Positions 41,202-50,055 of a stretch of DNA of 64,000 bases are shown piece after piece. Source of the stretch: Anaerolineae bacterium (GTDB lineage Bacteria > Chloroflexota > Anaerolineae > Aggregatilineales > Phototrophicaceae); assembly GCA_022843385.1 (NCBI GenBank), contig JALHNT010000020.1:1-64000 (forward strand), written 5' to 3'. The translations under genes were made by a program, and so were the position numbers. Under the pieces are notes generated by a model. The model had not been told where the DNA came from. It made no database searches and saw only the letters and a program-made list of their open reading frames with translations. Position 1 is the first letter of the stretch, and the number at the start of each line of letters is the position of its first letter.

Positions 41202-42518
41202 ATGGCCCAAGATACCATTCGAATGGTCGATACGCACGAAGAAGCCCTGAGCCCGCGCGAAGTGCGGCTGGAACGGGCAGGACGAATCCTGCGCTGGGGG
41301 GCGATCCTCAATGCGCTGCTGGCGGGGATCATCTTTTTGCTCGCCATCGTCGGGGCGCTGCGACTGGTGCCGGGCATCTTCAACACGCTGCAACCGCTGC
41401 TGCTGGCGCGGACGCCGCTTTCACCGGACGCGGCTGCGGCTGCGGTCATCCTGATCTTGCAGGTGAACATCAGTCTGCTGCTGGTGTTGAACGTCGGCAC
41501 GGTGGCGCGCGAGTTCTGGGCGCTGGCCGGGGTGTGGGTGTTGGCGCTGGCGAATGGCGCGGCGCTCATCCTGCTGGGCTTCACTCCGGCGCTGCTGACG
41601 ATTGCGGCCTGTGTGTGGTGCGGCGTCATGCTGATGAAGGATACCGGTGCCTTTCGCATGAATCCGGTCATGCTGAAAGAACTGCGTGGGCGGATGCGCG
41701 GGGTGCGCGCCTTCGTTGTGTTGAGCGTCTACTTAGGTCTGATGAGCGGGTTTCTGGTGCTGCTGTATCTCATCACCGCACCCCAGCAGCGCAGTTCGGC
41801 GGCAGCCGGCGAGATCGGGCGAGTGCTGTTTGCCGGGGTAGTCGGCATCGAGCTGATGCTCATCATCTTCATCGCGCCCGCCTTTACGGCCGGGGCGATC
41901 ACCGGTGAGCGCGAACGCCTGACCTATGACCTGCTGCGGACAACGCTGCTCCCCAGCCCGACGTTCGTCATCGGCAAGCTGGAGTCAGCGCTCAGTTATG
42001 TGCTGCTGCTGCTGCTCTCCGCAATCCCGCTGCAAAGCATCGCCTTTCTCTTTGGCGGCGTGACCGAACAGGAGCTACTGCTGTCGTTCGTCATCCTGGC
42101 GGTGACGGCGATTGCCCTGGGGACAGTGGGCATCTACTTCTCGGCTGCCGCGCCGCGCACCCTGTCGGCCAGCGTCCGTGCCTATACGACGACGCTGGTG
42201 GCGACCTTTGGTGTGCCGTTGGTGTTGAGCATCATCGTCAATGTGCTGACCAACGCAGTGCGCAATCAGCCGACGCTGGAAGCGATCTTTAAGTATCTGA
42301 ATGATTTTCTGGTCAGCCTGAACCCGATTGTGACAGCGCTCCTCACCCAACAACTGCTGGTTGACCGGCAAACATTGGGTTTCTGGACCGACACGCTGAC
42401 CGATGGTAGCACGATTCCGCGCGTGTCGCCCTGGATCACTTTCACCATGATTTATCTGGTGGCATCCGGCATTCTGATTGTGTTGTCGATCCGCCAAACC
42501 CGTAAGACCGAAGCCTGA
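41202..42518 (+). CDS. ABC-2-type permease
   Basis: 438-aa integral membrane protein with about ten hydrophobic segments and a long N-terminal cytoplasmic stretch (MAQDTIRMVDTHEEALSPREVR). Two TM helices come first (about 40-65 and 75-105), then the ABC2-like permease core beginning at NPVMLKELRGRMRGVRAFV, a segment characteristic of NatB/GldF-type permeases. Interior TITGERERLTYDLLRTTLL region contacts the ATPase. Partner of the ATPase at 39891. The ATG at 41202 has AGGA six bases upstream; the frame extends back to 41172, overlapping the upstream gene. Confidence 0.85.
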   Translation: MAQDTIRMVDTHEEALSPREVRLERAGRILRWGAILNALLAGIIFLLAIVGALRLVPGIFNTLQPLLLARTPLSPDAAAAAVILILQVNISLLLVLNVGTVAREFWALAGVWVLALANGAALILLGFTPALLTIAACVWCGVMLMKDTGAFRMNPVMLKELRGRMRGVRAFVVLSVYLGLMSGFLVLLYLITAPQQRSSAAAGEIGRVLFAGVVGIELMLIIFIAPAFTAGAITGERERLTYDLLRTTLLPSPTFVIGKLESALSYVLLLLLSAIPLQSIAFLFGGVTEQELLLSFVILAVTAIALGTVGIYFSAAAPRTLSASVRAYTTTLVATFGVPLVLSIIVNVLTNAVRNQPTLEAIFKYLNDFLVSLNPIVTALLTQQLLVDRQTLGFWTDTLTDGSTIPRVSPWITFTMIYLVASGILIVLSIRQTRKTEA

Positions 42519-42543
42519 GCGATTGCCAGGAGCGAGGTTATCC

Positions 42544-44574
42544 ATGACGACCCAGCCTCTTTTTCAGGAACGCCAGAGCGATCTGCGCCGCCTCATTCGC
42601 GGTTGGGATGTGCGACTGCGGTTGCAGCAGCTTTCGCTGTGGCTGCCGCGCTGCCTGCTGCCCGGATTGGTGATCGGGCTGGCGCTGGCGCTGGGTTCGC
42701 GGCTGCGTCCCTGGCTGACGGCAGAGCAGTTGACGCTGGTAACGCTGGTCGGGGTGGTGGCTGGATTGGTGGTCATGGCGCTGGCGGTATGGTTCTGGCC
42801 GCGCCCGCCGCAGGTGGCTGCCCGACGGTTCGATCTGCTCTTCGGACTGCGCGAACGGGTTTCGACGGCGCTGGAGCTGCTGGATGGACGCATTGCCTCA
42901 AACGATGAACTGACGACGTTGCAGGTGGATGATGCCTGGTCGCAGGCGCGTCAGGTCAAACCGGCTGATCATCTGCCGTTCATCTGGCGCTGGCGCGAGT
43001 GGGCCGCCGCAGCCGCGTTGGCCCTGGTCGTCACGGCATTGCTGCTGATCCCCAATCCACAGGAAGCGGCGATTGCGGCCAACGTGGCCGAACAGGCGGC
43101 GCTGGAAGCTGCCCAGCAAGAGGTAGAACAGGCCATCCAGGAAGTGGCGGCTGATCCGCTGCTGGAAGAGACCGAACGCGAAGAGCTGTTGGAAGCGTTG
43201 GAAGTGGCGCGTGAGACCTTGCAGGAGCCGGGTGTGACGCCGGAAGAAGCCTTCGCCGCGCTTTCGGATGCCCAGTCGGCGTTGCAGGATCAGGCCGATG
43301 CGATGAATCAGGATATGCAGGCGCAGCAGGCGGCGGCCAGCGCGGCGCAGGAGTCGTTGCAGCGTATCGAGACTCAGGAGTCGGCAGAACCCGAAGAATC
43401 GGCAAATGCGCTGGAGAACCTGATCCAGCAGTTACAGGAGCTGGCACAAAATCTGTCGAGCATGACGCCGGAGCAGCAACAACAGGCGTCGGAGGCGCTC
43501 GATCAGGCATCGCAGGCCTTAGCGCAATCCAATCCCCAGGCATCGCAGGCGCTCAGTCAGGCATCGGAGGCGCTGCAACAGGGTGACACCAGCACAGCGC
43601 AGCAGCAGATCGACCAGGCGGTGCAGTCATTACAGCAACAGCAGCAGTCGCAACAAGCCCAGCAGAACTCATCGCAGCAAATGAGCCAGTCGGCGCAGGC
43701 GGTGCAGCAGGCGGCCGATCAGGTGGGACAGCAAGGCCAGCAAAATCAGCAAGGCCAACAGGGTCAGCAGAACCAGCAAGGTCAGGACGGCCAGCAGGGA
43801 CAGGACGCACAATCCGGTCAGCAGAGTCAGTCCGGTCAACAGGGTGAGCAAGGCCAGGACGGCCAGCAGGGTCAGGACTCACAATCCGGTCAGCAAGGTC
43901 AATCCGGTCAACAGGGTCAGCAAGGCCAGGACGGCCAGCAGGGACAACAGGGACAACAGGGGCAGGACGGTCAGCAAGGGCAGCAAGGCCAGCAGGGTCA
44001 GTCCGGCCAAGAGGGACAACAAGGGCAAAACGGTCAAGGCGGTCAACAAGGTCAGTCGGATCAGAGTGGTCAGTCGGGTCAGCAAGGACAATCGGGACAA
44101 AGCGGGCAGGGCGGGCAGCAAGGGCAATCCGGCCAGTCAGGACAATCCGGCCAGCAGGGTTCATCGGGCAGCGAATCATCCGGCGCGGGTTCGGGTGCTG
44201 GCGACCAGTCCGGCGGCCAGGGATCGAGCGGCGGTGGTCAGCAGTCTGATGGCTCATCGCAGAACAATAATCCGGATGGGCAAGGCGAAGGCCAGTTCGA
44301 CCCGGTGTATGTGCCGCCGCAGCGCATCGGCGGTGAGAGCGATACCCAGCTTGAACTGGATGCCAATGCATCGGATGCGCCGGTGCAGGAGGGCGAGTTC
44401 GCCCAGAATCCAACCGGCAGCACCACTGTCCCGTATAATCAGGTCTTCAGCGATTACAGCGATGCCGCTAACGAAGCGTTGCAGCAGGATTACATCCCGC
44501 TGGGTCTGCGCGATGTGGTGCGCGATTACTTCTCATCGCTGGAACCGGGACGGACTCAGGGCGGCAACCCTTAA
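42544..44574 (+). CDS. Membrane protein with coiled coil and long (Gly-Gln-X)n tract
   Basis: 676-aa protein. Two N-terminal TM helices (about 38-57 and 66-85), a third near 155-172, then a long Ala/Gln/Glu-rich coiled coil (180-390). Residues ~395-540 form a Gly-Gln-X triplet repeat (GQQ, GQS, GQD, GQN) with very few interruptions, after which come a Ser/Gly-rich section and a folded C-terminus (VPYNQVFSDYSDAANEALQQDYIP) typical of DUF4175-like proteins of MoxR loci. It therefore belongs functionally with the MoxR genes that follow the convergent gene. Start at the ATG at 42544 with GAGG six bases upstream. The DNA of the repeat is itself low-complexity. Confidence 0.8.
   Translation: MTTQPLFQERQSDLRRLIRGWDVRLRLQQLSLWLPRCLLPGLVIGLALALGSRLRPWLTAEQLTLVTLVGVVAGLVVMALAVWFWPRPPQVAARRFDLLFGLRERVSTALELLDGRIASNDELTTLQVDDAWSQARQVKPADHLPFIWRWREWAAAAALALVVTALLLIPNPQEAAIAANVAEQAALEAAQQEVEQAIQEVAADPLLEETEREELLEALEVARETLQEPGVTPEEAFAALSDAQSALQDQADAMNQDMQAQQAAASAAQESLQRIETQESAEPEESANALENLIQQLQELAQNLSSMTPEQQQQASEALDQASQALAQSNPQASQALSQASEALQQGDTSTAQQQIDQAVQSLQQQQQSQQAQQNSSQQMSQSAQAVQQAADQVGQQGQQNQQGQQGQQNQQGQDGQQGQDAQSGQQSQSGQQGEQGQDGQQGQDSQSGQQGQSGQQGQQGQDGQQGQQGQQGQDGQQGQQGQQGQSGQEGQQGQNGQGGQQGQSDQSGQSGQQGQSGQSGQGGQQGQSGQSGQSGQQGSSGSESSGAGSGAGDQSGGQGSSGGGQQSDGSSQNNNPDGQGEGQFDPVYVPPQRIGGESDTQLELDANASDAPVQEGEFAQNPTGSTTVPYNQVFSDYSDAANEALQQDYIPLGLRDVVRDYFSSLEPGRTQGGNP
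43730..44170 (+). repeat. Low-complexity coding repeat (GGN CAA/CAG triplets)
   Basis: About 440 bp of degenerate 9-bp-type repeats encoding Gly-Gln-X. Synonymous codon mixing keeps it imperfect at DNA level. Likely hotspot of slippage and assembly error. Confidence 0.85.
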
Positions 44575-45497
44575 CCCGGACTGGCCGGGATGGGCTTGAG
44601 CGCGTCGGATCGTCGCCGCTGATAGACATGCCAGGCGATGACGGCGATCGGCACGATCAGGCAGACGACGAAGTTGCCCCAGGTGAGTGCCAGGACGAGC
44701 GAGATGAGATTGAGCGGCACCAGCAGCCAGGCCGGAGCCGTACCCATCAGCGTCATCTGGGTGTAGAGCAGGCCAAGTGGGTTGGCGATCGAGGCACAGG
44801 CTTTGGCAATCTCTTTCGAAGGCTGAAATTGCCCCCAGAGGAAAATCAGCGCGGCGATCACACCGAGTATGCCCAGGATGATGAGCAGTGTCTGGCTGTA
44901 GGGCGGGTTGAGCGACTGGCCGGTCAGCCGCAGGGTGCTGAAGATGCCGGTGGTGACACTGGCAGAATAGATCAGGTTGGCATCCGCGCCGCGCCCGCCC
45001 AGCCAGGTCGAGAGCCAGTCAGGTCTCCAGAGTAGCGGCACTCCCCAGAGCAAAGCAGTGCAGATGACCCATTGGCCGAGCGTCTTGCGATCCGTCTTGA
45101 GCCAGTTGACCAGATGCCAGGGCAGCAGGATGATGGCGCTCTGCGGCTTCATGGTGATGAACGCACCGAGGATCGCGCCGCGCCAACCAGGGCGAATCTC
45201 ACGCTCCATCGTCCAGAACATCAACTCGACCTGCCCGGCACTCAGTTCGTGCAGCACCGGAAAGTAGAAGATCCACTGCCAGAAGTTCTTGCGGAAGGCA
45301 TAGATCAACAGGCCGACGTTTACAACCCCCCACAGGATGAACATGAGGGGCATGGCGTCATAACCGGGCAGCGCCAGCAGCGCCCAGAAGTAGGTGAAGG
45401 GAAAGGGATAACGATACAGATAATTGTTGTACGGATCAACTCCGGCGAGGAGCATCAACCCGGCGTAAAAATTGATGGAGAAATCGTAAGCGTTCAT
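44571..45497 (-). CDS. Polytopic membrane protein, GT87-like
   Basis: 308-aa integral membrane protein with about eight TM helices, resembling the DUF2029/GT87 group of polyprenyl-phosphate mannosyltransferases: early motif VDPYNNYLYRYPFPFTYFWALLALP, which has the Pro-rich, aromatic loop, and later SAGQVELMFWTMEREIRPGW and MKPQSAIILLPWHL. It is shorter than typical GT87 (~400 aa). Tail-to-tail overlap of 4 bp with the (GQX)n gene. The frame stretches to 45665 but a start at 45497 (MNAYDFSINFYAG) is more natural. It interrupts an otherwise plus-strand cluster. Confidence 0.7.
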   Translation of the reverse strand: MNAYDFSINFYAGLMLLAGVDPYNNYLYRYPFPFTYFWALLALPGYDAMPLMFILWGVVNVGLLIYAFRKNFWQWIFYFPVLHELSAGQVELMFWTMEREIRPGWRGAILGAFITMKPQSAIILLPWHLVNWLKTDRKTLGQWVICTALLWGVPLLWRPDWLSTWLGGRGADANLIYSASVTTGIFSTLRLTGQSLNPPYSQTLLIILGILGVIAALIFLWGQFQPSKEIAKACASIANPLGLLYTQMTLMGTAPAWLLVPLNLISLVLALTWGNFVVCLIVPIAVIAWHVYQRRRSDALKPIPASPG

Positions 45498-45593
45498 AGT
45501 CCGTTTTTGTTGGATTAACGAATTCTGCCTAAGAGCATAGCGCAGTTTGGTGGAAGACAGTACCCTTGTCAATTTAACTGATAAATGAGTATT

Positions 45594-45625
45594 GATTGTC
45601 AGTTCTGTCCGACAATCGTTATGAT
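45594..45625 (+). promoter_or_regulatory. Promoter with overlapping operator-like dyad, MoxR operon
   Basis: TTGTCA (45596-45601), 18-bp spacer and TATGAT (45620-45625). A perfect 7-bp dyad, GATTGTC (45594-45600) and GACAATC (45611-45617) separated by 10 bp, overlaps the -35 box and spacer, a position suited to a repressor. MoxR starts 39 bp downstream. Confidence 0.6.
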
Positions 45626-45663
45626 AGTCGGCAACAGGCATAGTCGTTACAAGGATCAGCAGC

Positions 45664-46653
45664 ATGGTGGATGCAGTGCGCGATACGACGATTGAACAAT
45701 TCAGCCAGACCGCGCGAGCTATCGAAGCCGAGATCGGCCAGGTGATCGTTGGTCAGAAAGAGGTGGTGCGCGGGGTATTGATCTGTGTGCTGGCGAACCG
45801 CCATGCGCTGCTGGAAGGCGTGCCGGGGCTGGGCAAGACCATGTTGATTCGTTCGCTGGCGGATGCGCTGGACCTGAAGTTCGCCCGCATCCAGTTCACG
45901 CCGGACCTGATGCCGGCGGACATCACCGGCACCGATATTCTGGAAGATGATGAACACGGGCGCAAAGTCAAACGGTTTCAGGATGGGCCGATCTTCGCCA
46001 ATCTGGTGCTGGCGGACGAAATCAACCGCGCCACACCCAAAACCCAGTCGGCACTGCTGGAAGCGATGGCCGAACAATCGGTGACGGTGGCGAACCGCAC
46101 CTACCGGCTGGAGTCACCGTTCTTCGTGCTGGCGACACAGAATCCGCTGGAGATGGAAGGGACGTATCCGCTGCCGGAAGCGCAGTTAGACCGCTTCATG
46201 TTCAAGGTCAATGTCACCTATCCCACCGTCAGCGATTTGGTGACGGTGCTGGAACGCACCACTGGAGCCAGCAATCCCCGCGCTCAGAAAGTGGCCGATG
46301 GCAAAGAGATCATCGGCATGGGGCAGTTGGCGCTGAATACGCCGGTGGCCTCACACGTCAACGAATATGTCGCCCGGCTGATCGTCGCCAGCCATCCCGA
46401 TGATGCCAGCGCACCAGAACGGGTGAAGCAGTATGTGCGCTACGGGGCCAGCCCGCGTGGGGCGCAGGCGCTCATCCTAGGAGCCAAGATCAACGCGCTG
46501 CTGGAAGGGCGCTTCAATGTCTCGTTTGATGATGTGCAGGCGGTGGCTCCGTCGGCGCTGCGACATCGTATCCTATTGAGCTTTGAAGGATTGGCAGAGG
46601 GCATCAGCACGGATGACATCATCGCCGATCTGCACAAGGCGGTTGCGCGATAA
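45664..46653 (+). CDS. MoxR-family AAA+ ATPase
   Basis: AAA+ chaperone-like ATPase of 329 aa. Walker A EGVPGLGKTM (residues ~52-61), Walker B VLADEINRATPKTQSALLEAMAEQ, sensor-1 ATQNPLEMEGTYPLPEAQLDRFMF. The MoxR family acts with VWA-domain proteins in metal-cofactor insertion or complex assembly, and in Bat systems protects against envelope stress. The C-terminal lid (YVRYGASPRGAQALILGAKINALL) is family-typical. It opens the moxR-DUF58-NADAR-VWA operon and is separated by 5 bp from DUF58. Confidence 0.94.
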   Translation: MVDAVRDTTIEQFSQTARAIEAEIGQVIVGQKEVVRGVLICVLANRHALLEGVPGLGKTMLIRSLADALDLKFARIQFTPDLMPADITGTDILEDDEHGRKVKRFQDGPIFANLVLADEINRATPKTQSALLEAMAEQSVTVANRTYRLESPFFVLATQNPLEMEGTYPLPEAQLDRFMFKVNVTYPTVSDLVTVLERTTGASNPRAQKVADGKEIIGMGQLALNTPVASHVNEYVARLIVASHPDDASAPERVKQYVRYGASPRGAQALILGAKINALLEGRFNVSFDDVQAVAPSALRHRILLSFEGLAEGISTDDIIADLHKAVAR

Positions 46654-46658
46654 TCACT

Positions 46659-47558
46659 ATGGCTGATGACAAACTGTTTGACGAAAAGACGCGGCGTAAG
46701 CTGGAGCAGTTGATGCTGGTGGCGACGCGGGTGCGGGCCGGGGCGATGAAGGGCGAACGCCGTTCGAGCAAACGCGGGACGAGTATCGAGTTCGCCGACT
46801 ATCGAGATTACGCGCGTGGTGATGATTTGCGCCGGCTGGATTGGAATATCATGGCGCGGCTGGAGCGCCCATTCATCAAGCTGCTGGAAGATGAGGAAGA
46901 TCTGGCTGTCCACGTGCTGATCGATACCTCGGCCAGCATGTCGTGGCCGCAGGACGGTGAACGTGACTGGCAGAAATTTCTGTATGCCCAACGCCTCATG
47001 GCCGGGCTGGCGACGATCTCGCTGGCGACCAATGACCGGCTCACGCTGTCATCGTTGGGCGAAGGGCGTCCGACACAGTTCGGGCCGGTGCGCGGGCGGG
47101 GTCACAGCCTGACGATGCTCAATTTTGTCGGTGGCTTGAAGGCGCAGAGTGTGACCGACCTGAATGCGGCGTTGAAGGGGTATGCCGTGCGTGGTGGGCG
47201 CCCCGGCCTGTGTTTCATCATCAGCGATCTGTTCGCGCCCAATGGCTTTCAGGATGGTCTGAATGCGCTGCTGGGCAAGGGCTATGAGGTCGGCGTGATT
47301 CAAGTGCTGTCGCCGGATGAGGTGACGCCGCCGCTGGCCGGTGATCTGCGCCTGGTGGATGTCGAAACCGGGCAACCCCAGGAAGTCTCGATTGATGGTG
47401 GGATGCGCGATCTGTATCTGCGCCGCTTCAGCGAATGGCGCGAGGGCATTCGTGCCGAGTGTGTCAAACGGGGTGTGCATCACGTCAGCGTGGAGACCAG
47501 CCTGCCCTGGGAGAAGATCATCCTGGAGAACCTGCGGCGCACAGGGGCGGTCAAATGA
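46659..47558 (+). CDS. DUF58-domain protein (VWA-like)
   Basis: 299-aa cytosolic protein, the usual MoxR partner. N-terminal positively charged region with the DUF58 core GTSIEFADYRDYARGDDLRRLDWNIMARLERPFIKLLEDEE, then a VWA-type fold with MIDAS-like VLIDTSASM and SDLFAPNG. It probably binds the MoxR ATPase. Five bases separate it from moxR; its stop overlaps the NADAR ATG (ATGA), so the two are translationally coupled. Confidence 0.93.
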   Translation: MADDKLFDEKTRRKLEQLMLVATRVRAGAMKGERRSSKRGTSIEFADYRDYARGDDLRRLDWNIMARLERPFIKLLEDEEDLAVHVLIDTSASMSWPQDGERDWQKFLYAQRLMAGLATISLATNDRLTLSSLGEGRPTQFGPVRGRGHSLTMLNFVGGLKAQSVTDLNAALKGYAVRGGRPGLCFIISDLFAPNGFQDGLNALLGKGYEVGVIQVLSPDEVTPPLAGDLRLVDVETGQPQEVSIDGGMRDLYLRRFSEWREGIRAECVKRGVHHVSVETSLPWEKIILENLRRTGAVK

Positions 47559-48013
47559 CGCCGACTGAACCGATCACCGATTTTCGCGGCGAACACGCTT
47601 TTCTCTCCAATTTCTACGCCTCGCCAGTCACGCTGGATAACGCGGAATACCCGACGGTTGAACATGCCTATCAGGCCGCCAAGACCGATGATTTCGAGCT
47701 GCGGCGACGGGTACGCGCCGCCAAATCGCCGAATGCGGCCAAGCAGATGGGCAAGCGCATCCCGCGCCGCGACGACTGGTTTGATGTCAGCCTGACGATC
47801 ATGGAAGACCTGATCCGGCAGAAGTTCACCCGTTACCCGGACCTGGCGGCCAAGCTGCTGGCGACGGGCGAAACGCTGCTGATCGAAGGCAACAACTGGA
47901 ATGATCGCTTCTTCGGCGCGGTCTGGGACTCGCATCGCGAGGCATGGGTGGGCGAGAATCATCTGGGGCGAATGCTGATGACGGTTCGCGCCGAATTGAA
48001 AACAAGTAGTTAG
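47555..48013 (+). CDS. NADAR-family (YbiA-like) protein
   Basis: 152-aa protein of the NADAR family, proteins reported to act as N-glycosidases on ADP-ribosylated or riboflavin-pathway intermediates and found with DarT-like toxins. Visible family pattern: FRGEHAFLSNFYASPVTLDNAEYPTVEHAYQAAK, the NSPNAAKQMGKR-like stretch RAAKSPNAAKQMGKRIPRRDDW, and ETLLIEGNNWNDRFFGAVWD. No DarT or other toxin gene is near. The start at 47555 overlaps the DUF58 stop (ATGA). This is an unusual passenger in a MoxR operon. Confidence 0.9.
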   Translation: MTPTEPITDFRGEHAFLSNFYASPVTLDNAEYPTVEHAYQAAKTDDFELRRRVRAAKSPNAAKQMGKRIPRRDDWFDVSLTIMEDLIRQKFTRYPDLAAKLLATGETLLIEGNNWNDRFFGAVWDSHREAWVGENHLGRMLMTVRAELKTSS

Positions 48014-48023
48014 GGTATCGCGT

Positions 48024-49946
48024 ATGTCGTTCTTGACACCGCTGGCGCTGCTGGGTTTGCTGCTGGCGATCCCGGTCATCCTGCTGTACATGCTGCGGCT
48101 GCGGCGGCGCGAAGTGATGATATCCAGCACCTTTCTCTGGCAGCAAATCCTCCGCGACAGCGAGGCCAATACGCCCTGGCAGCAGCTGCGGCGCAATCTC
48201 CTGCTGCTGCTGCAACTGCTCATCCTGCTGCTGATGGCGCTAGCGCTGGCGCGTCCTTTTATCACGGTGCCAGCGGTGAGCGCTGGGCAAATCGAGTTGC
48301 TGTTGGATGCCTCGGCCAGCATGAACGCCACCGATATGCCGGATGGCGAGTCACGGTTTGAAGCGGCGCGGCAGCAAGCCTTGAGCATCATCGATACTAT
48401 GAGCGCCAGCGACCGGATGACGATCATCCGGGTGACGGATGTGCCGGAGGTGCTGGTGACCTCGACGGGCGACCAGAATGTTCTGCGCAATGCCATCAAC
48501 AATGCCCAACCGAGCCGGGCTGAAGCCGACTGGGTGGCAGCCTTCACATTGGCGGCAGCCGATGCCATCAACCGCGAGGATTTCAGCCTGGTGGTCATCA
48601 GTGACGGCGGGTTGGGTGATGCCGCTGGTTTGCCCGGCGTTCCCGGCGAAGTGCGCTATATCCCCATCGGTCAGTCGGATAGTAATCAGGCGATCACCGC
48701 GTTGGCGACGCGGGCGCTGCCGGGTCAGCCACCGCAGTTGTTCGCCCAGTTGACCAATTATGGACAGCAGGATGCCGAGGTCATTTTCGATCTGCGGGTG
48801 GATGGCGAGTTGTTCAGCGCCGAACGCTACACCATCCCGGCGGGTGGCAGCCTGCCGATTGTGTCGCAAGCGCTGCCGGAGAATTTCAGCGTGGTGCAGG
48901 CGGGTCTGACGCTTCCGGGCGATGCCACTGTGGCGGATTTTCTGTCTGATGACAACACGGCCTGGGCAGTATCGAGTGGTGCCGGGTCGCGCCGGGCGCT
49001 GCTCATGTCTGAAGGCAATCTCTTCATCGAGCAGGTCTTACGCAGCCTGCCGGGCATTGAAGCGTTTCGCGGTGACATCAATCGACCCCTTCCGACTGAT
49101 CCTTATGATGTCTACATTCTTGATGAGTGGCTGCCAGCGGATGGTGTCCTGCCGGATGGCGACCTGCTCATTATTGCGCCACCGGCCAGCACAACCTTGT
49201 TCAACGTCGGCGCAGCCAGCGAACAAACCCAAAATCTGACGGTAGCGCCGAATGACCCCCGAACCACTTTCCTCGACTTTGGCGATGTCAGCATTCTGCG
49301 CTTCAATCAACTGTCGGGGGTGGATTGGGCTGATGTGCTGGTCAACAGCGATGGCGGGCCGTTGGTGCTGGCCGGCGAAACGGATGGGCGACAGGTGGCG
49401 ATCCTGACGTTTGATGTTCATGACTCCGATCTGCCGCTGCAAATCACCTGGCCGATCCTGATGTCGAACCTGCTGGAGTGGTTCACGCCACGCGCCGCGT
49501 TCTCGGCTCCTGAAGGTTTGCGCATTGGGCAATCGCTGGCTATTCGCCCACCCTTTGAGGCGACAACGGTGCGCGTGACTGACCTGGCTGGAACGATCCG
49601 CGATCTGGTCGTTGATCGTGAGACGCTCTCGTATGCCGACACCGAACTCCCCGGCATCTATCAGGTCGCAATTCTCAATGGGGAGCAGCTCATTCAGTCT
49701 GCGCCGTTCGCGGTGAATCTCTTCTCACCGATTGAGAGTCAGATCGCGCCGCAGCCCAGCATCAGCCTGAGCGGGAATGTGATCGCGCCGACGGTGCGCG
49801 ATGAAGTCGGGCAGCAGGAGTTCTGGCCCTGGGTGGCGCTGCTGGCGCTGATCGTGCTGATGATCGAATGGGTGGTTTACCAGCGGCGGATGCAGGTGCC
49901 AACCGTCTTCCGTCCCAGCTTACGCCGGCGTCCGGCAAGCGGCTGA
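48024..49946 (+). CDS. BatA-like VWA membrane protein
   Basis: 640-aa inner-membrane protein. The N-terminal BatA-type region has two TM segments (about 5-22 and 55-78), starting FLTPLALLGLLLAIPVILLYMLRLRRR. The VWA domain follows (90-250) with MIDAS motif DASASMNATD. Beta-rich extracytoplasmic region, then a last TM helix (WPWVALLALIVLMIEWVVY, ~600-620) and a short basic tail. Members of this family form a complex with MoxR and DUF58 in oxidative or envelope stress tolerance. It is the final gene of the operon, 10 bp after NADAR. Confidence 0.85.
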   Translation: MSFLTPLALLGLLLAIPVILLYMLRLRRREVMISSTFLWQQILRDSEANTPWQQLRRNLLLLLQLLILLLMALALARPFITVPAVSAGQIELLLDASASMNATDMPDGESRFEAARQQALSIIDTMSASDRMTIIRVTDVPEVLVTSTGDQNVLRNAINNAQPSRAEADWVAAFTLAAADAINREDFSLVVISDGGLGDAAGLPGVPGEVRYIPIGQSDSNQAITALATRALPGQPPQLFAQLTNYGQQDAEVIFDLRVDGELFSAERYTIPAGGSLPIVSQALPENFSVVQAGLTLPGDATVADFLSDDNTAWAVSSGAGSRRALLMSEGNLFIEQVLRSLPGIEAFRGDINRPLPTDPYDVYILDEWLPADGVLPDGDLLIIAPPASTTLFNVGAASEQTQNLTVAPNDPRTTFLDFGDVSILRFNQLSGVDWADVLVNSDGGPLVLAGETDGRQVAILTFDVHDSDLPLQITWPILMSNLLEWFTPRAAFSAPEGLRIGQSLAIRPPFEATTVRVTDLAGTIRDLVVDRETLSYADTELPGIYQVAILNGEQLIQSAPFAVNLFSPIESQIAPQPSISLSGNVIAPTVRDEVGQQEFWPWVALLALIVLMIEWVVYQRRMQVPTVFRPSLRRRPASG

Positions 49947-49993
49947 TTGAAGCGATGCAATCTGATGTAGAATAAATTCAGGTCTCAGAGATT

Positions 49994-50037
49994 TCTCATC
50001 GAAGTAGCCTACAGTGCGAGGAACTTCAGAGATGAGA
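49994..50037 (+). other. Imperfect hairpin in the 5' region of the protease gene
   Basis: TCTCATCGAAG (49994-50004) pairs with CTTC-AGA-GATGAGA (50024-50037), with a 3-base bulge and a 19-base loop. It ends 18 bp before the start codon. Could influence translation; no known RNA family recognised. Confidence 0.35.
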
Positions 50038-50055
50038 ACGTGTACAGGGAGCTGA

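Noticed and set aside
43553..44413. Leu- or Pro/Arg-rich open frames opposite the Gly-Gln-X tract
   Set aside because: They arise because CAG/GGN repeats lack stop codons in other frames. No start site or homology pattern.
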